The notes under the pieces: model-generated | Seen by the model: only the letters and a program-made list of their open reading frames with translations | The model's database searches: none | What the model was told of the DNA's origin: nothing | In this document: piece by piece, positions 18,241 through 26,995 of the stretch | Layout: each line of letters starts with the position of its first letter | How positions within the stretch are numbered: the first letter of the stretch is position 1 | Position numbers and translations under genes: made by a program | Source of the DNA: Streptomyces sp. QL37 | GTDB lineage: Bacteria > Actinomycetota > Actinomycetes > Streptomycetales > Streptomycetaceae | Length of the DNA: 64,000 bases | NCBI RefSeq assembly: GCF_002941025.1 | Contig: NZ_PTJS01000001.1 | Span: forward strand, 6,205,472-6,269,471 | Direction of reading: 5' to 3'

Positions 18241-19032
18241 ATGGCGTTCATCCGTGCCACCGGGAAGCACCGTGCCCCGAGCCGCCTGACGCGCAAGAGC
18301 GCCAAGGTCGCCGGCGTCGCCGCCCTGGCCACCACCGGCGTACTCGGCGCCACGGCCTCCCCGGCCCTCGCCGCGGACTCCGAGGTCACCGCGGGCAGCA
18401 CCGGCCTGACCCAGACGGTCGCCCTCGACACCACCCTCGCCGCCCAGATCGAGGCTCAGGCGAAGGCTCAGAAGCATCAGGCCGACGTCGCCGCGAAGGC
18501 CGCGGCCGAGGCGAAGGCCAAGGCGAAGGCGAAGGCCGAGGCCGAGCGCAAGGCGGAGGCCCGCGCCAAGGAGGCGCGCGAGGAGAAGGCGCGCGCCGCC
18601 CGCGCCGCCGAGCGTGCCCGGCTCAACGCCTTCCACCTCCCGGTCGCCGGCTCCCACGTCACCACCGGCTACAAGTCCGGTGGCGCGCTCTGGTCCTCCG
18701 GCACCCACTCCGGCGTGGACTTCCAGGCCGCGTCCGGCACCTCGGTCGTCGCGGTCGGCGCCGGTACGGTCGTCGAGGCCGGCTGGGGCGGCGCCTACGG
18801 CAACAACATCGTGCTCAGGATGAAGGACGGCACGTACACCCAGTACGGCCACCTCTCCTCGATCGGCGTCTCCGTCGGTCAGAGCGTCGGCTCGGGCGAG
18901 CAGATCGGCCTCTCCGGCTCGACCGGCAACTCCACCGGACCGCACCTGCACTTCGAGGCCCGGACCACCCCCGAGTACGGCTCGGACATGGACCCCGTCG
19001 CCTACCTCCGCGCACACGGCGTCCAGGTCTGA
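18241..19032 (+). CDS. Secreted M23-family (LytM-type) peptidoglycan endopeptidase
   Basis: A 263-aa exported cell-wall hydrolase. There is an N-terminal basic signal peptide with cleavage likely after SPALA (residue 44-45). An Ala/Lys/Glu-rich coiled coil (about 68-128) follows, then an M23 domain from about 132. Zinc ligands are visible: H156 and D160 (HSGVD) and H237 in the HLH motif (235-237), with catalytic-type His204 in QYGH. The ATG has AAGGAAAGGA upstream. The gene sits behind a c-di-AMP riboswitch, so its synthesis is probably tied to osmotic or potassium status and to growth stage such as germination and sporulation. A perfect hairpin terminator follows. Confidence 0.93.
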   Translation: MAFIRATGKHRAPSRLTRKSAKVAGVAALATTGVLGATASPALAADSEVTAGSTGLTQTVALDTTLAAQIEAQAKAQKHQADVAAKAAAEAKAKAKAKAEAERKAEARAKEAREEKARAARAAERARLNAFHLPVAGSHVTTGYKSGGALWSSGTHSGVDFQAASGTSVVAVGAGTVVEAGWGGAYGNNIVLRMKDGTYTQYGHLSSIGVSVGQSVGSGEQIGLSGSTGNSTGPHLHFEARTTPEYGSDMDPVAYLRAHGVQV

Positions 19033-19057
19033 CCCCACGCCGCACCGCGATCTCCCA

Positions 19058-19087
19058 CGAAGGCCCCGGCACCCGCCGGGGCCTTCG
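19058..19087 (+). terminator. Hairpin terminator after the M23 gene
   Basis: A perfect 13-bp stem, CGAAGGCCCCGGC with GCCGGGGCCTTCG, has a 4-nt ACCC loop and lies 26 nt after the stop. Confidence 0.88.
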
Positions 19088-19255
19088 CCGTGTCCCGGGG
19101 GACGACGCGTGCCGAAGCCTCCGCGGAAGTGCTTCCTGGCCAAAAGATATCCATGGATTCCACCCCGCCATCGGAAATTCCGGCCGGTTGCAATAGAGTC
19201 ACAGAACAGGCGTCGATCGGCCGCGTTCCGCGGGGATTAAGGCGGAGGTTCGGAC

Positions 19256-19954
19256 ATGCGCATTCCCGCGCATTCGGTATGCACGGCAATCCGTGACGAC
19301 ATCGTCTCCGGTGTCTTCGAACGCGGCAGCCGCCTCACCGAAGAGGTGCTCGCGCGTCGCTACGGCGTCTCCCGCGTCCCCGTACGCGAGGCGCTGCGCA
19401 CCCTGGAGTCCGAAGGGTTCGTCGTCACCCGCAGGCACGCGGGTGCCTGCGTCGCCGAGCCCACCGAGCAGGAGGCGGCCGACCTCCTGGAGATACGCAT
19501 GCTCCTGGAGCCCCTCGGGGCCGCACGCGCGGCGCAGCGCCGCACCGAGGCGCATCTCAAGGTGCTCCGCGGCCTGGTCAGGCTGGGTCAGGAGCGGGTG
19601 CGCCGAGGTGAGGGGGAGGATCTGCGCTCCCTTGGGGGCTGGTTCCACGAGACGCTGGCGCAGGCCTCGGGGAGCCCCGCGCTGATCGCTCTGCTCACCC
19701 AGCTCCGGCACAAGATCGCCTGGATGTACGCGGTCGAGCAGCCGGTCCGCCCCGCGGACTCATGGGCCGAGCACGGGGCGCTGGTCGACGCCGTCGCCCG
19801 CCGCGACGCGGAGCGGGCCAGGGCGCTCGCCACCCAGCACGCCGAGCGGGCGACAGCGGCCCACCGGCTGCGGCGCGCGCCGGGGAACATGCCCGGCCAG
19901 GCCCGGGTGAGGACTTCGCAACACCCCGTAAACATCGCGGGAGTCCGCCATTAA
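19256..19954 (+). CDS. GntR-family (FadR/FCD-type) transcriptional regulator
   Basis: A 232-aa regulator. The winged HTH (residues about 5-65) contains RLTEEVLARRYGVSRVPVRE, then ALRTLESEGFV, which is the GntR signature. The all-helical effector domain (about 75-210) is of FCD type, with acidic and His residues (FHETL, WAEHGALVDAV) that usually bind a metal and a carboxylate. The ATG at 19256 has GGCGGAGG upstream. It stands alone between terminators, convergent with ptsH. The effector is not known; autoregulation is common in the family, but I see no clear palindrome upstream. Confidence 0.87.
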   Translation: MRIPAHSVCTAIRDDIVSGVFERGSRLTEEVLARRYGVSRVPVREALRTLESEGFVVTRRHAGACVAEPTEQEAADLLEIRMLLEPLGAARAAQRRTEAHLKVLRGLVRLGQERVRRGEGEDLRSLGGWFHETLAQASGSPALIALLTQLRHKIAWMYAVEQPVRPADSWAEHGALVDAVARRDAERARALATQHAERATAAHRLRRAPGNMPGQARVRTSQHPVNIAGVRH

Positions 19955-20022
19955 CAATTGCGCCGTATACAAAGAGGGTAATTGCCGGAGGGCTTTCTTT
20001 TTGCTGCCCTGATCCATGCTTT

Positions 20023-20043
20023 CCGGAGCGATTTCCGCTCCGG
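20023..20043. terminator. Small hairpin between gntR-type gene and ptsH
   Basis: CCGGAGCG and CGCTCCGG are separated by ATTTC, an 8-bp perfect stem about 70 nt beyond the gntR stop. It is a possible terminator for that gene. Confidence 0.5.
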
Positions 20044-20055
20044 TTCGGGAAGCAG

Positions 20056-20093
20056 AAAAGCCGCGGCTCCCGGTCGGGGGTGCCGCGGCTTTT
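20056..20093. terminator. Bidirectional terminator between gntR-type gene and ptsH
   Basis: AAAAGCCGCGGC and GCCGCGGCTTTT flank a 14-nt loop. The flanking A and T runs give a U-tract in both directions, so it can serve both convergent genes. Confidence 0.85.
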
Positions 20094-20127
20094 CCGCAGA
20101 AAAAATTCCGGTTCGAAGTGGCCGGAA

Positions 20128-20409
20128 TCAGACGGTCTCCGGGAGCTCCTCGAGCCCCTCGGCGACCAGCTTGGCCAGACGGTCGAGGGCGGCCTCGGAG
20201 TTGTCCGCCTCGGAGGCGAGCACGATCTCCTCGCCGCCCTGGGCGCCCAGGCCGAGCACCGCGAGCATGGAGGCGGCGTTCACCGGGTTGCCGTCGGCCT
20301 TGGCGATCGTCACGGGGACGCCGGATGCCGTGGCGGCACGGACGAAGATGGAAGCGGGGCGGGCGTGCAGGCCCTCGGCCCAACCGACGTTGACGCGGCG
20401 CTCAGCCAT
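20128..20409 (-). CDS. ptsH: Phosphocarrier protein HPr of the PTS
   Basis: A 93-aa HPr. The phosphorylation site is His15 in GLHARPAS, which accepts phosphate from EI and passes it to sugar-specific EIIA proteins. A regulatory Ser46-like position lies in NAASMLAVLGLGA. The ATG at 20409 is preceded by GAAGGGC; a start five codons upstream is open but unsupported. A DasR-type operator is centred about 32 bp upstream of the start. This agrees with the known control of general PTS genes by the N-acetylglucosamine-responsive regulator DasR in Streptomyces. The gene is monocistronic, ended by the bidirectional hairpin. Confidence 0.95.
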   Translation of the reverse strand: MAERRVNVGWAEGLHARPASIFVRAATASGVPVTIAKADGNPVNAASMLAVLGLGAQGGEEIVLASEADNSEAALDRLAKLVAEGLEELPETV

Positions 20410-20433
20410 GGTTCTGCCCTTCACGTAACAATG

Positions 20434-20449
20434 GGTTGTCTAGACCAGT
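20434..20449. promoter_or_regulatory. DasR-responsive element (dre-like) upstream of ptsH
   Basis: The 16-mer GGTTGTCTAGACCAGT matches the published DasR palindrome ACTGGTCTAGACCAGT at 13 of 16 positions, including the whole TCTAGACCAGT half. It begins 25 bp upstream of the ptsH ATG and also lies in the shared region with the divergent acyltransferase gene. Confidence 0.82.
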
Positions 20450-20573
20450 CTCGCACAGCGGCGCGTACCGCTGTGCCCGGCATCACCGGGGGCGCTCGCC
20501 GCCCGCCGGCTCCCTCAGCGTGCCCCTGCCGCCGACCCGCCGCGACCGGGGTCGCGAGCCGTAGGCTTTGTCC

Positions 20574-23462
20574 ATGGAGCCCACTCCGGAGCAGAGTCCG
20601 CACCACGCGTACCCCGACCACTGGGAGGCGGACGTGGTGCTCCGCGACGGCGGCACCGCGCGGGTCAGGCCCATCACCACGGATGACGCCGAGCGGCTGG
20701 TCAGCTTCTACGAGCAGGTGTCCGACGAATCGAAGTACTACCGCTTCTTCGCCCCGTATCCCCGTCTCTCCGCCCGTGACGTGCACCGCTTCACCCATCA
20801 CGACTACGTCGACCGGGTGGGACTGGCCGTCACGATCGGCGGCGAGTTCATCGCCACCGTCCGCTTCGACCGCATCAACGAGCAGGGCAGGCCCGCCTCG
20901 GCCCCCGCCGACGAGGCGGAGGTCGCCTTCCTCGTGCAGGACGCCCACCAGGGCCGCGGTGTGGCGTCCGCCCTTCTCGAACACATCGCGGCGGTGGCCA
21001 GGGAGCGGGGGATCCGCCGTTTCGCCGCGGAGGTGCTGCCTGCCAACAACAAGATGATCAAGGTGTTCAGGGACGCGGGGTTCACCCAGCAGCGCAGCTT
21101 CGAGGACGGATCCGTCCACCTCACCCTCGATCTGGAACCCACGGCCGAGTCCCTCGCCGTCCAGCGCGCCCGTGAGCAGCGGGCCGAGGCGCGCTCCGTG
21201 CAGCGCCTGCTGACCCCCGGTTCCGTCGCGGTCATCGGCGTCGGCCGTGCGCCCGGCGGTGTGGGCCGGACCGTGCTGCGCAACCTCCTGGGCTCGGGCT
21301 TCACCGGGCGCACGTATGCGGTGAACACCTCCTTCGCCGCTGATACGGGAACCGCCGAAGGGGTGCCCGCGCACCGCTCGGTGGGTGAGATCGGCGAGCG
21401 GGTCGACCTCGCGGTCGTCGCCGTTCCGGCCGACCGGGTGCCCGAGGTCGTGGCCGACTGCGGCGAGAACGGCGTCCAGGGCCTCGTCGTCCTCTCCGCC
21501 GGTTACGCCGAGCGAGGCGCCGAAGGCCGGGAGCGGCAGCGGGAACTGGTCCGGCAGGCACGCTCGTACGGCATGCGGATCATCGGCCCGAACGCCTTCG
21601 GCGTCATCAACACCTCCGGCTCGGTCCGCCTCAACGCCTCCCTCGCCCCCGAATCGCCCGAGGCCGGGCGCATCGGGCTCTTCACCCAGTCGGGCGCCAT
21701 CGGCATCGCCGTCCTGTCCGGTCTCCACCGCAGGGGCGCCGGGCTGTCGGCCTTCATCTCCGCGGGCAACCGTGCCGACGTCTCCGGAAACGACTTCCTC
21801 CAGTACTGGTACGAGGACCCGGACACCGATGTGGCCCTGCTGTACCTCGAATCACTGGGCAACCCGCGTAAGTTCACCCGGCTCGCCCGCCGGACGGGCG
21901 CCGTGAAGCCGGTGGTCGTGGTGAAGGGCGCCCGGCACAGCGGATCCAATCCGCCGGGCCACGCCGTGCCCGTCAGCCGGATCCCCGACGCGACCGTCTC
22001 CGCGCTGATGCGCCAGGCGGGCGTGATCCGTGTCGACACCGTGACGGAGATGGTGGACGTCGGCCTCCTCCTCGCCGGCCAGCCCCTGCCGGACGGTCCC
22101 CGCGTGGCGATCCTGGGCAACTCGGAGTCGCTCGGCCTCCTCACCTACGACGCCTGCCTGGCGGAAGGGCTCCGGCCCCGCCCGCCCCGCGACCTCACCA
22201 CGGTGGCGAGCCCCCAGGACTTCCGTCACGCGCTCGCCGAGGCACTCGCCGACCGGACGTGCGACGCCGTGATCGTGACCGCGATCCCCTGGGTGGGAGA
22301 GAACGGCGAGGCGGAGACCGGTGACGGCGAGGTCCTGGCGGCCGCCCTGCGCGAGGCGGCGGCCGACGGCCCCGCCAAGCCGGTGGCGGTGGTGCACGTG
22401 GAGATGGGCGGCCTGGCGCAGGCCCTCGCCGCCGCCACGAGCACGGCAGGCCCGCGCGAAACCCGGCGGCCGGCCGGCCCCGCGGCAGCCCCGGACCCGC
22501 CCGCCCCGGCCTCCCGGGTGAACGGGGCGGACGCCCCGGTGCAGACCGCACCCGACGGGCGTACGGGCGGCCCCGGGCCCTCCGTCGGGCGGATCCCCGC
22601 CTACCCCGCCGCCGAGCGAGCCGTCCGCGCGCTCGCCGAGGCGGTGAAGTACGCCCAGTGGCGGCGCCAGGCGGCCGCCCCCGGCAGGGTGCCCGAATTC
22701 CTGGACGACACCATCGACGAGCACGGGACCGCCGCGCTGATCGAGACGCTGCTCGGCCCGGCCCCCGACCCGCGCGGCCGTCCGCTGACCCATGACGAGG
22801 CGCGGGAGCTGCTCGCCCGCTACGGCGTCACCGTACGGCCGGCGCTCCCCGCCCCCGATCCGGAGGCAGCCGTCGCCGCCGCCGGGAAGATCGGCTACCC
22901 GGTGGCCCTCAAGACCACCGCCCCGCACCTCCGGCACCGCGCCGACCTCGGTGGTGTCCGGCTCGATCTCGCCGGCGAGGACGCGCTGCGCCGGGCGTAC
23001 GACGAACTGACCGATCTGCTGGGCACGCCCGCCGAACTCCGGCCAGTCGTCCAGGCCATGGCGCCCAGGGGCGTCGACACCGTCGTGCGGGCGTCCATCG
23101 ACGCCGCCGCCGGCGCCGTCCTCTCCTTCGGTCTGGCCGGCGCGCCCTCCGAGCTGCTGGGCGACACGGCCCACCGTCTCGTCCCCGCCACCGACCGCGA
23201 CGCGGCCGAGCTGATCCGCTCCATCAAGGCGGCTCCGGTGCTGTTCGGCTGGCGCGGAGCCGCGCCGGCGGACACCGCGGCGCTCGAAGAGCTCCTGCTG
23301 CGGGTGTCCCGGCTGGTCGACGACCACCCCGAGGTGGTGTCGGTCGCCCTGGAACCCGTCGTCGTCGCCACGCACGGCCTGACGGTGCTCGGAGCGAGTG
23401 TCCGGCTCGCCCCGCCGCCGGCCCGCAGCGACCTCGGCCCCCGCCGGCTCCCCAGCTACTGA
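20574..23462 (+). CDS. GNAT acetyltransferase fused to NDP-forming acyl-CoA ligase-like domains (Pat-type)
   Basis: A 962-aa multidomain protein. An N-terminal GNAT domain (about 10-185, acetyl-CoA loop QDAHQGRGVASALL near 125) is followed by a CoA-binding Rossmann domain (SVAVIGVGRAPGG near 215) and succinyl-CoA-ligase-like domains. After a proline/alanine linker (about 625-680) comes an ATP-grasp_5 domain to the C-terminus. This resembles protein lysine acetyltransferases of the Pat type that control acetyl-CoA synthetase; in Streptomyces the GNAT part is at the N-terminus. Whether the ligase part is active cannot be said. TAGGCT lies 6 nt before the ATG with no ribosome site, so the mRNA is probably leaderless. 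Confidence 0.87.
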   Translation: MEPTPEQSPHHAYPDHWEADVVLRDGGTARVRPITTDDAERLVSFYEQVSDESKYYRFFAPYPRLSARDVHRFTHHDYVDRVGLAVTIGGEFIATVRFDRINEQGRPASAPADEAEVAFLVQDAHQGRGVASALLEHIAAVARERGIRRFAAEVLPANNKMIKVFRDAGFTQQRSFEDGSVHLTLDLEPTAESLAVQRAREQRAEARSVQRLLTPGSVAVIGVGRAPGGVGRTVLRNLLGSGFTGRTYAVNTSFAADTGTAEGVPAHRSVGEIGERVDLAVVAVPADRVPEVVADCGENGVQGLVVLSAGYAERGAEGRERQRELVRQARSYGMRIIGPNAFGVINTSGSVRLNASLAPESPEAGRIGLFTQSGAIGIAVLSGLHRRGAGLSAFISAGNRADVSGNDFLQYWYEDPDTDVALLYLESLGNPRKFTRLARRTGAVKPVVVVKGARHSGSNPPGHAVPVSRIPDATVSALMRQAGVIRVDTVTEMVDVGLLLAGQPLPDGPRVAILGNSESLGLLTYDACLAEGLRPRPPRDLTTVASPQDFRHALAEALADRTCDAVIVTAIPWVGENGEAETGDGEVLAAALREAAADGPAKPVAVVHVEMGGLAQALAAATSTAGPRETRRPAGPAAAPDPPAPASRVNGADAPVQTAPDGRTGGPGPSVGRIPAYPAAERAVRALAEAVKYAQWRRQAAAPGRVPEFLDDTIDEHGTAALIETLLGPAPDPRGRPLTHDEARELLARYGVTVRPALPAPDPEAAVAAAGKIGYPVALKTTAPHLRHRADLGGVRLDLAGEDALRRAYDELTDLLGTPAELRPVVQAMAPRGVDTVVRASIDAAAGAVLSFGLAGAPSELLGDTAHRLVPATDRDAAELIRSIKAAPVLFGWRGAAPADTAALEELLLRVSRLVDDHPEVVSVALEPVVVATHGLTVLGASVRLAPPPARSDLGPRRLPSY

Positions 23463-23523
23463 CCGCCCACGGACCCGCGCACGGCGTCCCCGGCAGTCAC
23501 CGGCCCCCCGTAGGATGGTTCCC

Positions 23524-24120
23524 ATGGCAAAGACCGGTACGACGACCCAGGGGCTGCGCGCGGCGATCGAGCGCAGCGGCTACTACCCGGCCCTCGTGGC
23601 CGAGGCGGTTGAGGCCGCCGTCGGCGGGGAGCCGGTCGCTTCGTACCTGGTGCACCAGGAGACCACCTTCGACTCCAACGAGGTCCGGCGCCATGTCACG
23701 GTCCTCGTCCTGACGGACACGCGCTTCATCGTCAGCCACACCGACGAGCAGGCCGCCGACACCAGCTCCCCGACGCCGTACGCCACGACGTCCACCGAGT
23801 CGGTCAAGCTCGACCGGATCTCGTCCGTCGTGGTCAGCCGCGTCGTCGCCAATCCCGAGAAGTACGTGCCCGGCACGCTGCCCCGCGAGGTCGTCCTGAC
23901 CATCGGCTGGGGCGCCGTCTCCCGCATCGACCTGGAGCCCGCGGCCTGCGGCGACCCCAACTGCGAGGCCGACCACGGCTACACCGGGAGCTCCACCGCC
24001 GACGACCTCAGCCTCCGCGTGAGCGAGGCCGGGGACGGCCCCGACACCGTGCGCCAGACCCTCGCCTTCGCCCAGTCCCTCTCCGAGGCCACGGCCGCGA
24101 CCGCGGCTGCCCCCCGCTGA
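23524..24120 (+). CDS. DUF5998 family protein
   Basis: A 198-aa soluble protein conserved in actinobacteria (YYPALVAEAVEAAVGGEPV; HQETTFDSNEVRRHVTVLVLT). It reads as a beta-rich PH-like fold and ends with an acidic/alanine tail. A Cys-containing loop, ACGDPNCEADHG, lies near residue 145. There is no known function. TAGGAT ends 7 nt before the ATG and no Shine-Dalgarno is present, a leaderless-type start. Its stop overlaps the ATG of the phosphodiesterase gene (TGATG), so the two products probably act together. Confidence 0.82.
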   Translation: MAKTGTTTQGLRAAIERSGYYPALVAEAVEAAVGGEPVASYLVHQETTFDSNEVRRHVTVLVLTDTRFIVSHTDEQAADTSSPTPYATTSTESVKLDRISSVVVSRVVANPEKYVPGTLPREVVLTIGWGAVSRIDLEPAACGDPNCEADHGYTGSSTADDLSLRVSEAGDGPDTVRQTLAFAQSLSEATAATAAAPR

Positions 24121-25307
24121 TGGTCCAGCCCGCATGGCAGGACCCCGTCCTGCTGGCCCCCGAGAGCGCGCCCGCACCCGAATACGGAACCGGTTCCCTC
24201 GCGGACCTGCTGCCGACACTGGTCGCCGGACAGGGCGTACCCGGCTTCGAGGCGGCGATCCCGGAGCTCACCCCCGCCGACCGCAACTGCGTCTTCCTGA
24301 TCGACGGACTCGGCTGGGAGCAGATCAGGGCCCACCCGGACGAGGCCCCGTTCCTGCACTCGCTGCTCCCGACCTCCCGCGGCGGCACCGGCCGGCCGAT
24401 CACCTCGGGATTCCCGTCCACCACGGCGACCTCGCTCGCCTCCGTCGGCACGGGCCTGCCCCCGGGCGAGCACGGGCTGCCCGGCTACACGGTGCGCAAT
24501 CCGGCGACGGGCGCGCTCATGAACCAGCTCCGCTGGAAGCCGTGGACCGACCTCAAGGCCTGGCAGCCGCACCCGACGGTCTTCAAACTCGCCGACGCCG
24601 CCGGGGTACGCACGGCCCAGGTCTCCGCCCCCGACTTCGAGCAGACGCCCCTGACCAAGGTGGCGCTCAGCGGTGGTTCCTTCCTCGGCCGGCTCACGGG
24701 CGAGGACCGGATGGACCTCGCGGCGGAGCGGCTCGCCGCAGGCGACAGGTCCCTCGTCTACACCTACTACAGCGAGGTCGACGGCCAGGGACACCGCTTC
24801 GGCGTCGACTCCGACGCCTGGCGCGGCCAGCTGATGTACGTCGACGGGCTCGCCCGGCGCCTCGCCGAGCAGCTTCCGCCCCGCTCCGCGCTGTACATCA
24901 CCGCCGACCACGGCATGATCGACATCCCGTTCGACGAACAGTCCCGGATCGACTTCGACGAGGACTGGGAGCTGAGCGCCGGGGTCGCCCTGCTGGGCGG
25001 CGAGGGCCGTGCCCGCCATGTGTACGCCGTGCCGGGGGCCGAGGCGGACGTGCTCACCGTCTGGCGCGAGGTGCTCGGCGAGCAGTTCTGGGTGGCGAGC
25101 CGTGACGAGGCCGTCGCGGCGGGCTGGTTCGGCCCGAGGATCGACGAGCGGGTCCACGGCAGGATCGGCGACGTGGTGGCCGCCGCCCACGACGACGTGG
25201 TGATCACCGCCTCGGCCAAGGAGCCCCACGAGTCCGCGATGGTGGGGATGCATGGTTCGCTGACCCCCGTGGAACAGCTGGTTCCGCTCCTCGAAGTGCG
25301 CTCGTAG
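24120..25307 (+). CDS. Alkaline phosphatase superfamily nucleotide pyrophosphatase/phosphodiesterase
   Basis: A 395-aa enzyme of the NPP/PglZ-like type. Metal and catalytic residues are visible in order: Asp62 in FLIDGLGW, a Thr nucleophile in FPSTTATSLA (101-102), Asp/His in EVDGQGHRFG, Asp-His in TADHGMID and His in MHGSLTP. No signal peptide is seen, so it should act in the cytoplasm. It starts at the ATG overlapping the DUF5998 stop. Substrates may be nucleotide-type phosphodiesters; the family is broad. Confidence 0.86.
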   Translation: MVQPAWQDPVLLAPESAPAPEYGTGSLADLLPTLVAGQGVPGFEAAIPELTPADRNCVFLIDGLGWEQIRAHPDEAPFLHSLLPTSRGGTGRPITSGFPSTTATSLASVGTGLPPGEHGLPGYTVRNPATGALMNQLRWKPWTDLKAWQPHPTVFKLADAAGVRTAQVSAPDFEQTPLTKVALSGGSFLGRLTGEDRMDLAAERLAAGDRSLVYTYYSEVDGQGHRFGVDSDAWRGQLMYVDGLARRLAEQLPPRSALYITADHGMIDIPFDEQSRIDFDEDWELSAGVALLGGEGRARHVYAVPGAEADVLTVWREVLGEQFWVASRDEAVAAGWFGPRIDERVHGRIGDVVAAAHDDVVITASAKEPHESAMVGMHGSLTPVEQLVPLLEVRS

Positions 25308-25368
25308 CCGGCCTCTCCCGCTTTCCCTCCCGCACTCGCCCACCCCTCCGAAAGGCGCACACCCTCTC

Positions 25369-26019
25369 ATGCCCGAGCTCGTGTTCTTCTCCGGGACGAT
25401 GGATTGCGGAAAGAGCACCCTGGCTCTCCAGATCGGCCACAACAGGGCGGCGCGCGGTCTGCGAGGAGTGATCTTCACCCGGGACGACCGGGCGGGGGAG
25501 GGGAAGCTCTCGTCGCGGCTCGGACTGGTGACGGAGGCGGTCGAGGCCTCCCCGGGCATGGATCTGTACGGCTATCTCGTGAGCCGGATGTCGAAGGGTG
25601 ACAAGGTCGACCACGTGATCGTGGACGAGGCCCAGTTCCTGGCCCCCGAGCAGATCGACCAACTGGCCCGTGTCGTCGACGACCTCGGCCTCGACGTGTT
25701 CGCGTTCGGCATCACCACGGACTTCCGCACCAAGCTCTTCCCCGGCTCGCAGCGGCTCATCGAGCTGGCGGACCGGATAGAGACGCTCCAGGTCGAGGCC
25801 CTGTGCTGGTGCGGTGCCCGTGCCACGCACAACGCCCGGACGGCCGGCGGGGTGATGGTGGTCGAGGGCGAGCAGGTCGTCGTCGGGGACGTCGACCGGC
25901 CCGCCACGGACGTCGGCTACGAGGTCCTCTGCCGCCGTCACCACCGCCGCCGCATGACGAGTGCCGCCGCCCACGCGGGTGCGCTGTCGCCCGACGTCCT
26001 GCCGGTCGCCCCGGCCTGA
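25369..26019 (+). CDS. tdk: Thymidine kinase (type II)
   Basis: A 216-aa enzyme that phosphorylates thymidine in the salvage pathway. The P-loop FFSGTMDCGKST spans residues 6-17, and a DEAQFL Walker-B motif and the lasso region follow. Zinc ligands are visible as CWCG and, near the C-terminus, YEVLCRRHH. The ATG at 25369 is preceded by GAAAGG about 13 nt upstream, a weak spacing. It probably shares a transcript with the two genes before it; the gap is 61 bases. Confidence 0.92.
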   Translation: MPELVFFSGTMDCGKSTLALQIGHNRAARGLRGVIFTRDDRAGEGKLSSRLGLVTEAVEASPGMDLYGYLVSRMSKGDKVDHVIVDEAQFLAPEQIDQLARVVDDLGLDVFAFGITTDFRTKLFPGSQRLIELADRIETLQVEALCWCGARATHNARTAGGVMVVEGEQVVVGDVDRPATDVGYEVLCRRHHRRRMTSAAAHAGALSPDVLPVAPA

Positions 26020-26135
26020 GCCCGGACGGCTGCTCCTGTTGCCCTGACAGACGGTGCCATCGCGTAGGAGCCTGGTGAGTGCACGGGCGCCGCTCGCTGA
26101 GGGCGGTCGCGCGCCGGACGACTTGGGGGACAGTC

Positions 26136-26981
26136 ATGTCGGATTCGAGCACGCAGCCGCGCCTGTCGGTTCTGCGTATCGACGGGAGCACCGAACTTCC
26201 CTTGCTGTACGTCTATCTTCCGGACGAACAGACTTTCCGGACCATGGGTTACGTGCGGCTCCCGCACATCACCCTGCCGGGGGGAGTCACCCTCCCGGGG
26301 CCGGACACCGCGGAGGCACGGGACGCGTTCCTGCGGGAGGTTCTCACCGCCCTGCTCGTCCCGCCCCGGCGCGCGCGGAGCATCGTACGCGCGGCCAGTC
26401 ATGTGGGGGCCGGAGGGCCCGGTGTGCCGGTGCCGCTGCCCGACGCGGAGGGCTCGGGCGGGAACGACGGTTCACACCTGCTCGGTACGGGCATGCTCGT
26501 GGGACTGCTGGCCGGATCATTGGCCGGATCATGGTTCGCCGGCTGGAACGGTGCGGTGATCGGAGCCTTTCTGGGCGCGGCCACGTTCGGTGATCTCTTC
26601 ATGGCCGGCTGGCAGTTGGCGCATGTGCGCAGCCCGGACAACGCCGTCGAGGTGCACGACACCCTGGCCCTCTTGATGATCACGGTGGGCGTCGTCGGTG
26701 GCGGTGTGGCCGGGTGTCTGCTGGGTGACGGAGGTTTCGCCCAGGCCCGCGGCCTGTTCCTCGGCATGTCTCTGGCAGCCTTCGTGCTGAGCCTGGTGGC
26801 CGCCGGTTTCAGCATGGTCCCGTTCCGTCAGCGCGTGGTGGTCTGGCTCGGGCCGCCGGCCGTCGGAGGCTGTTGCTGGGCCTTGTACACGCTGTGGAAC
26901 AGCCCGGCGGCCCTGGTGATCGGCGTCGTGGCGGGCACGGTCATCGCGGCCACCGGCACCCGTGGCATCACCGGCAGGTGA
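26136..26981 (+). CDS. Polytopic membrane protein of unknown function
   Basis: A 281-aa protein that I do not recognise. The first 115 residues are soluble, with a YVYLPDEQTFRTMGYVRLP segment and a helix ending in VPPRRARSIVRAA. The remainder has about six glycine-rich membrane helices, including GMLVGLLAGSLAGSWFAGW, LLMITVGVVGGGVAGCLL and VVVWLGPPAVGGCCWAL. The ATG at 26136 has GGGGGA upstream; a longer upstream open frame is unsupported. It converges with the zinc-ribbon gene and lies beside the TPR-CHAT gene, so a role as membrane component of that locus is possible but only by proximity. Confidence 0.7.
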   Translation: MSDSSTQPRLSVLRIDGSTELPLLYVYLPDEQTFRTMGYVRLPHITLPGGVTLPGPDTAEARDAFLREVLTALLVPPRRARSIVRAASHVGAGGPGVPVPLPDAEGSGGNDGSHLLGTGMLVGLLAGSLAGSWFAGWNGAVIGAFLGAATFGDLFMAGWQLAHVRSPDNAVEVHDTLALLMITVGVVGGGVAGCLLGDGGFAQARGLFLGMSLAAFVLSLVAAGFSMVPFRQRVVVWLGPPAVGGCCWALYTLWNSPAALVIGVVAGTVIAATGTRGITGR

Positions 26982-26995
26982 GGCGGGGGACGGGG

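Noticed and set aside
18470..18625. Repetitive GCGAAGGC-like stretch as a possible tandem repeat
   Set aside because: It encodes the Ala/Lys/Glu coiled coil of the M23 protein, so the repetition follows from protein composition.
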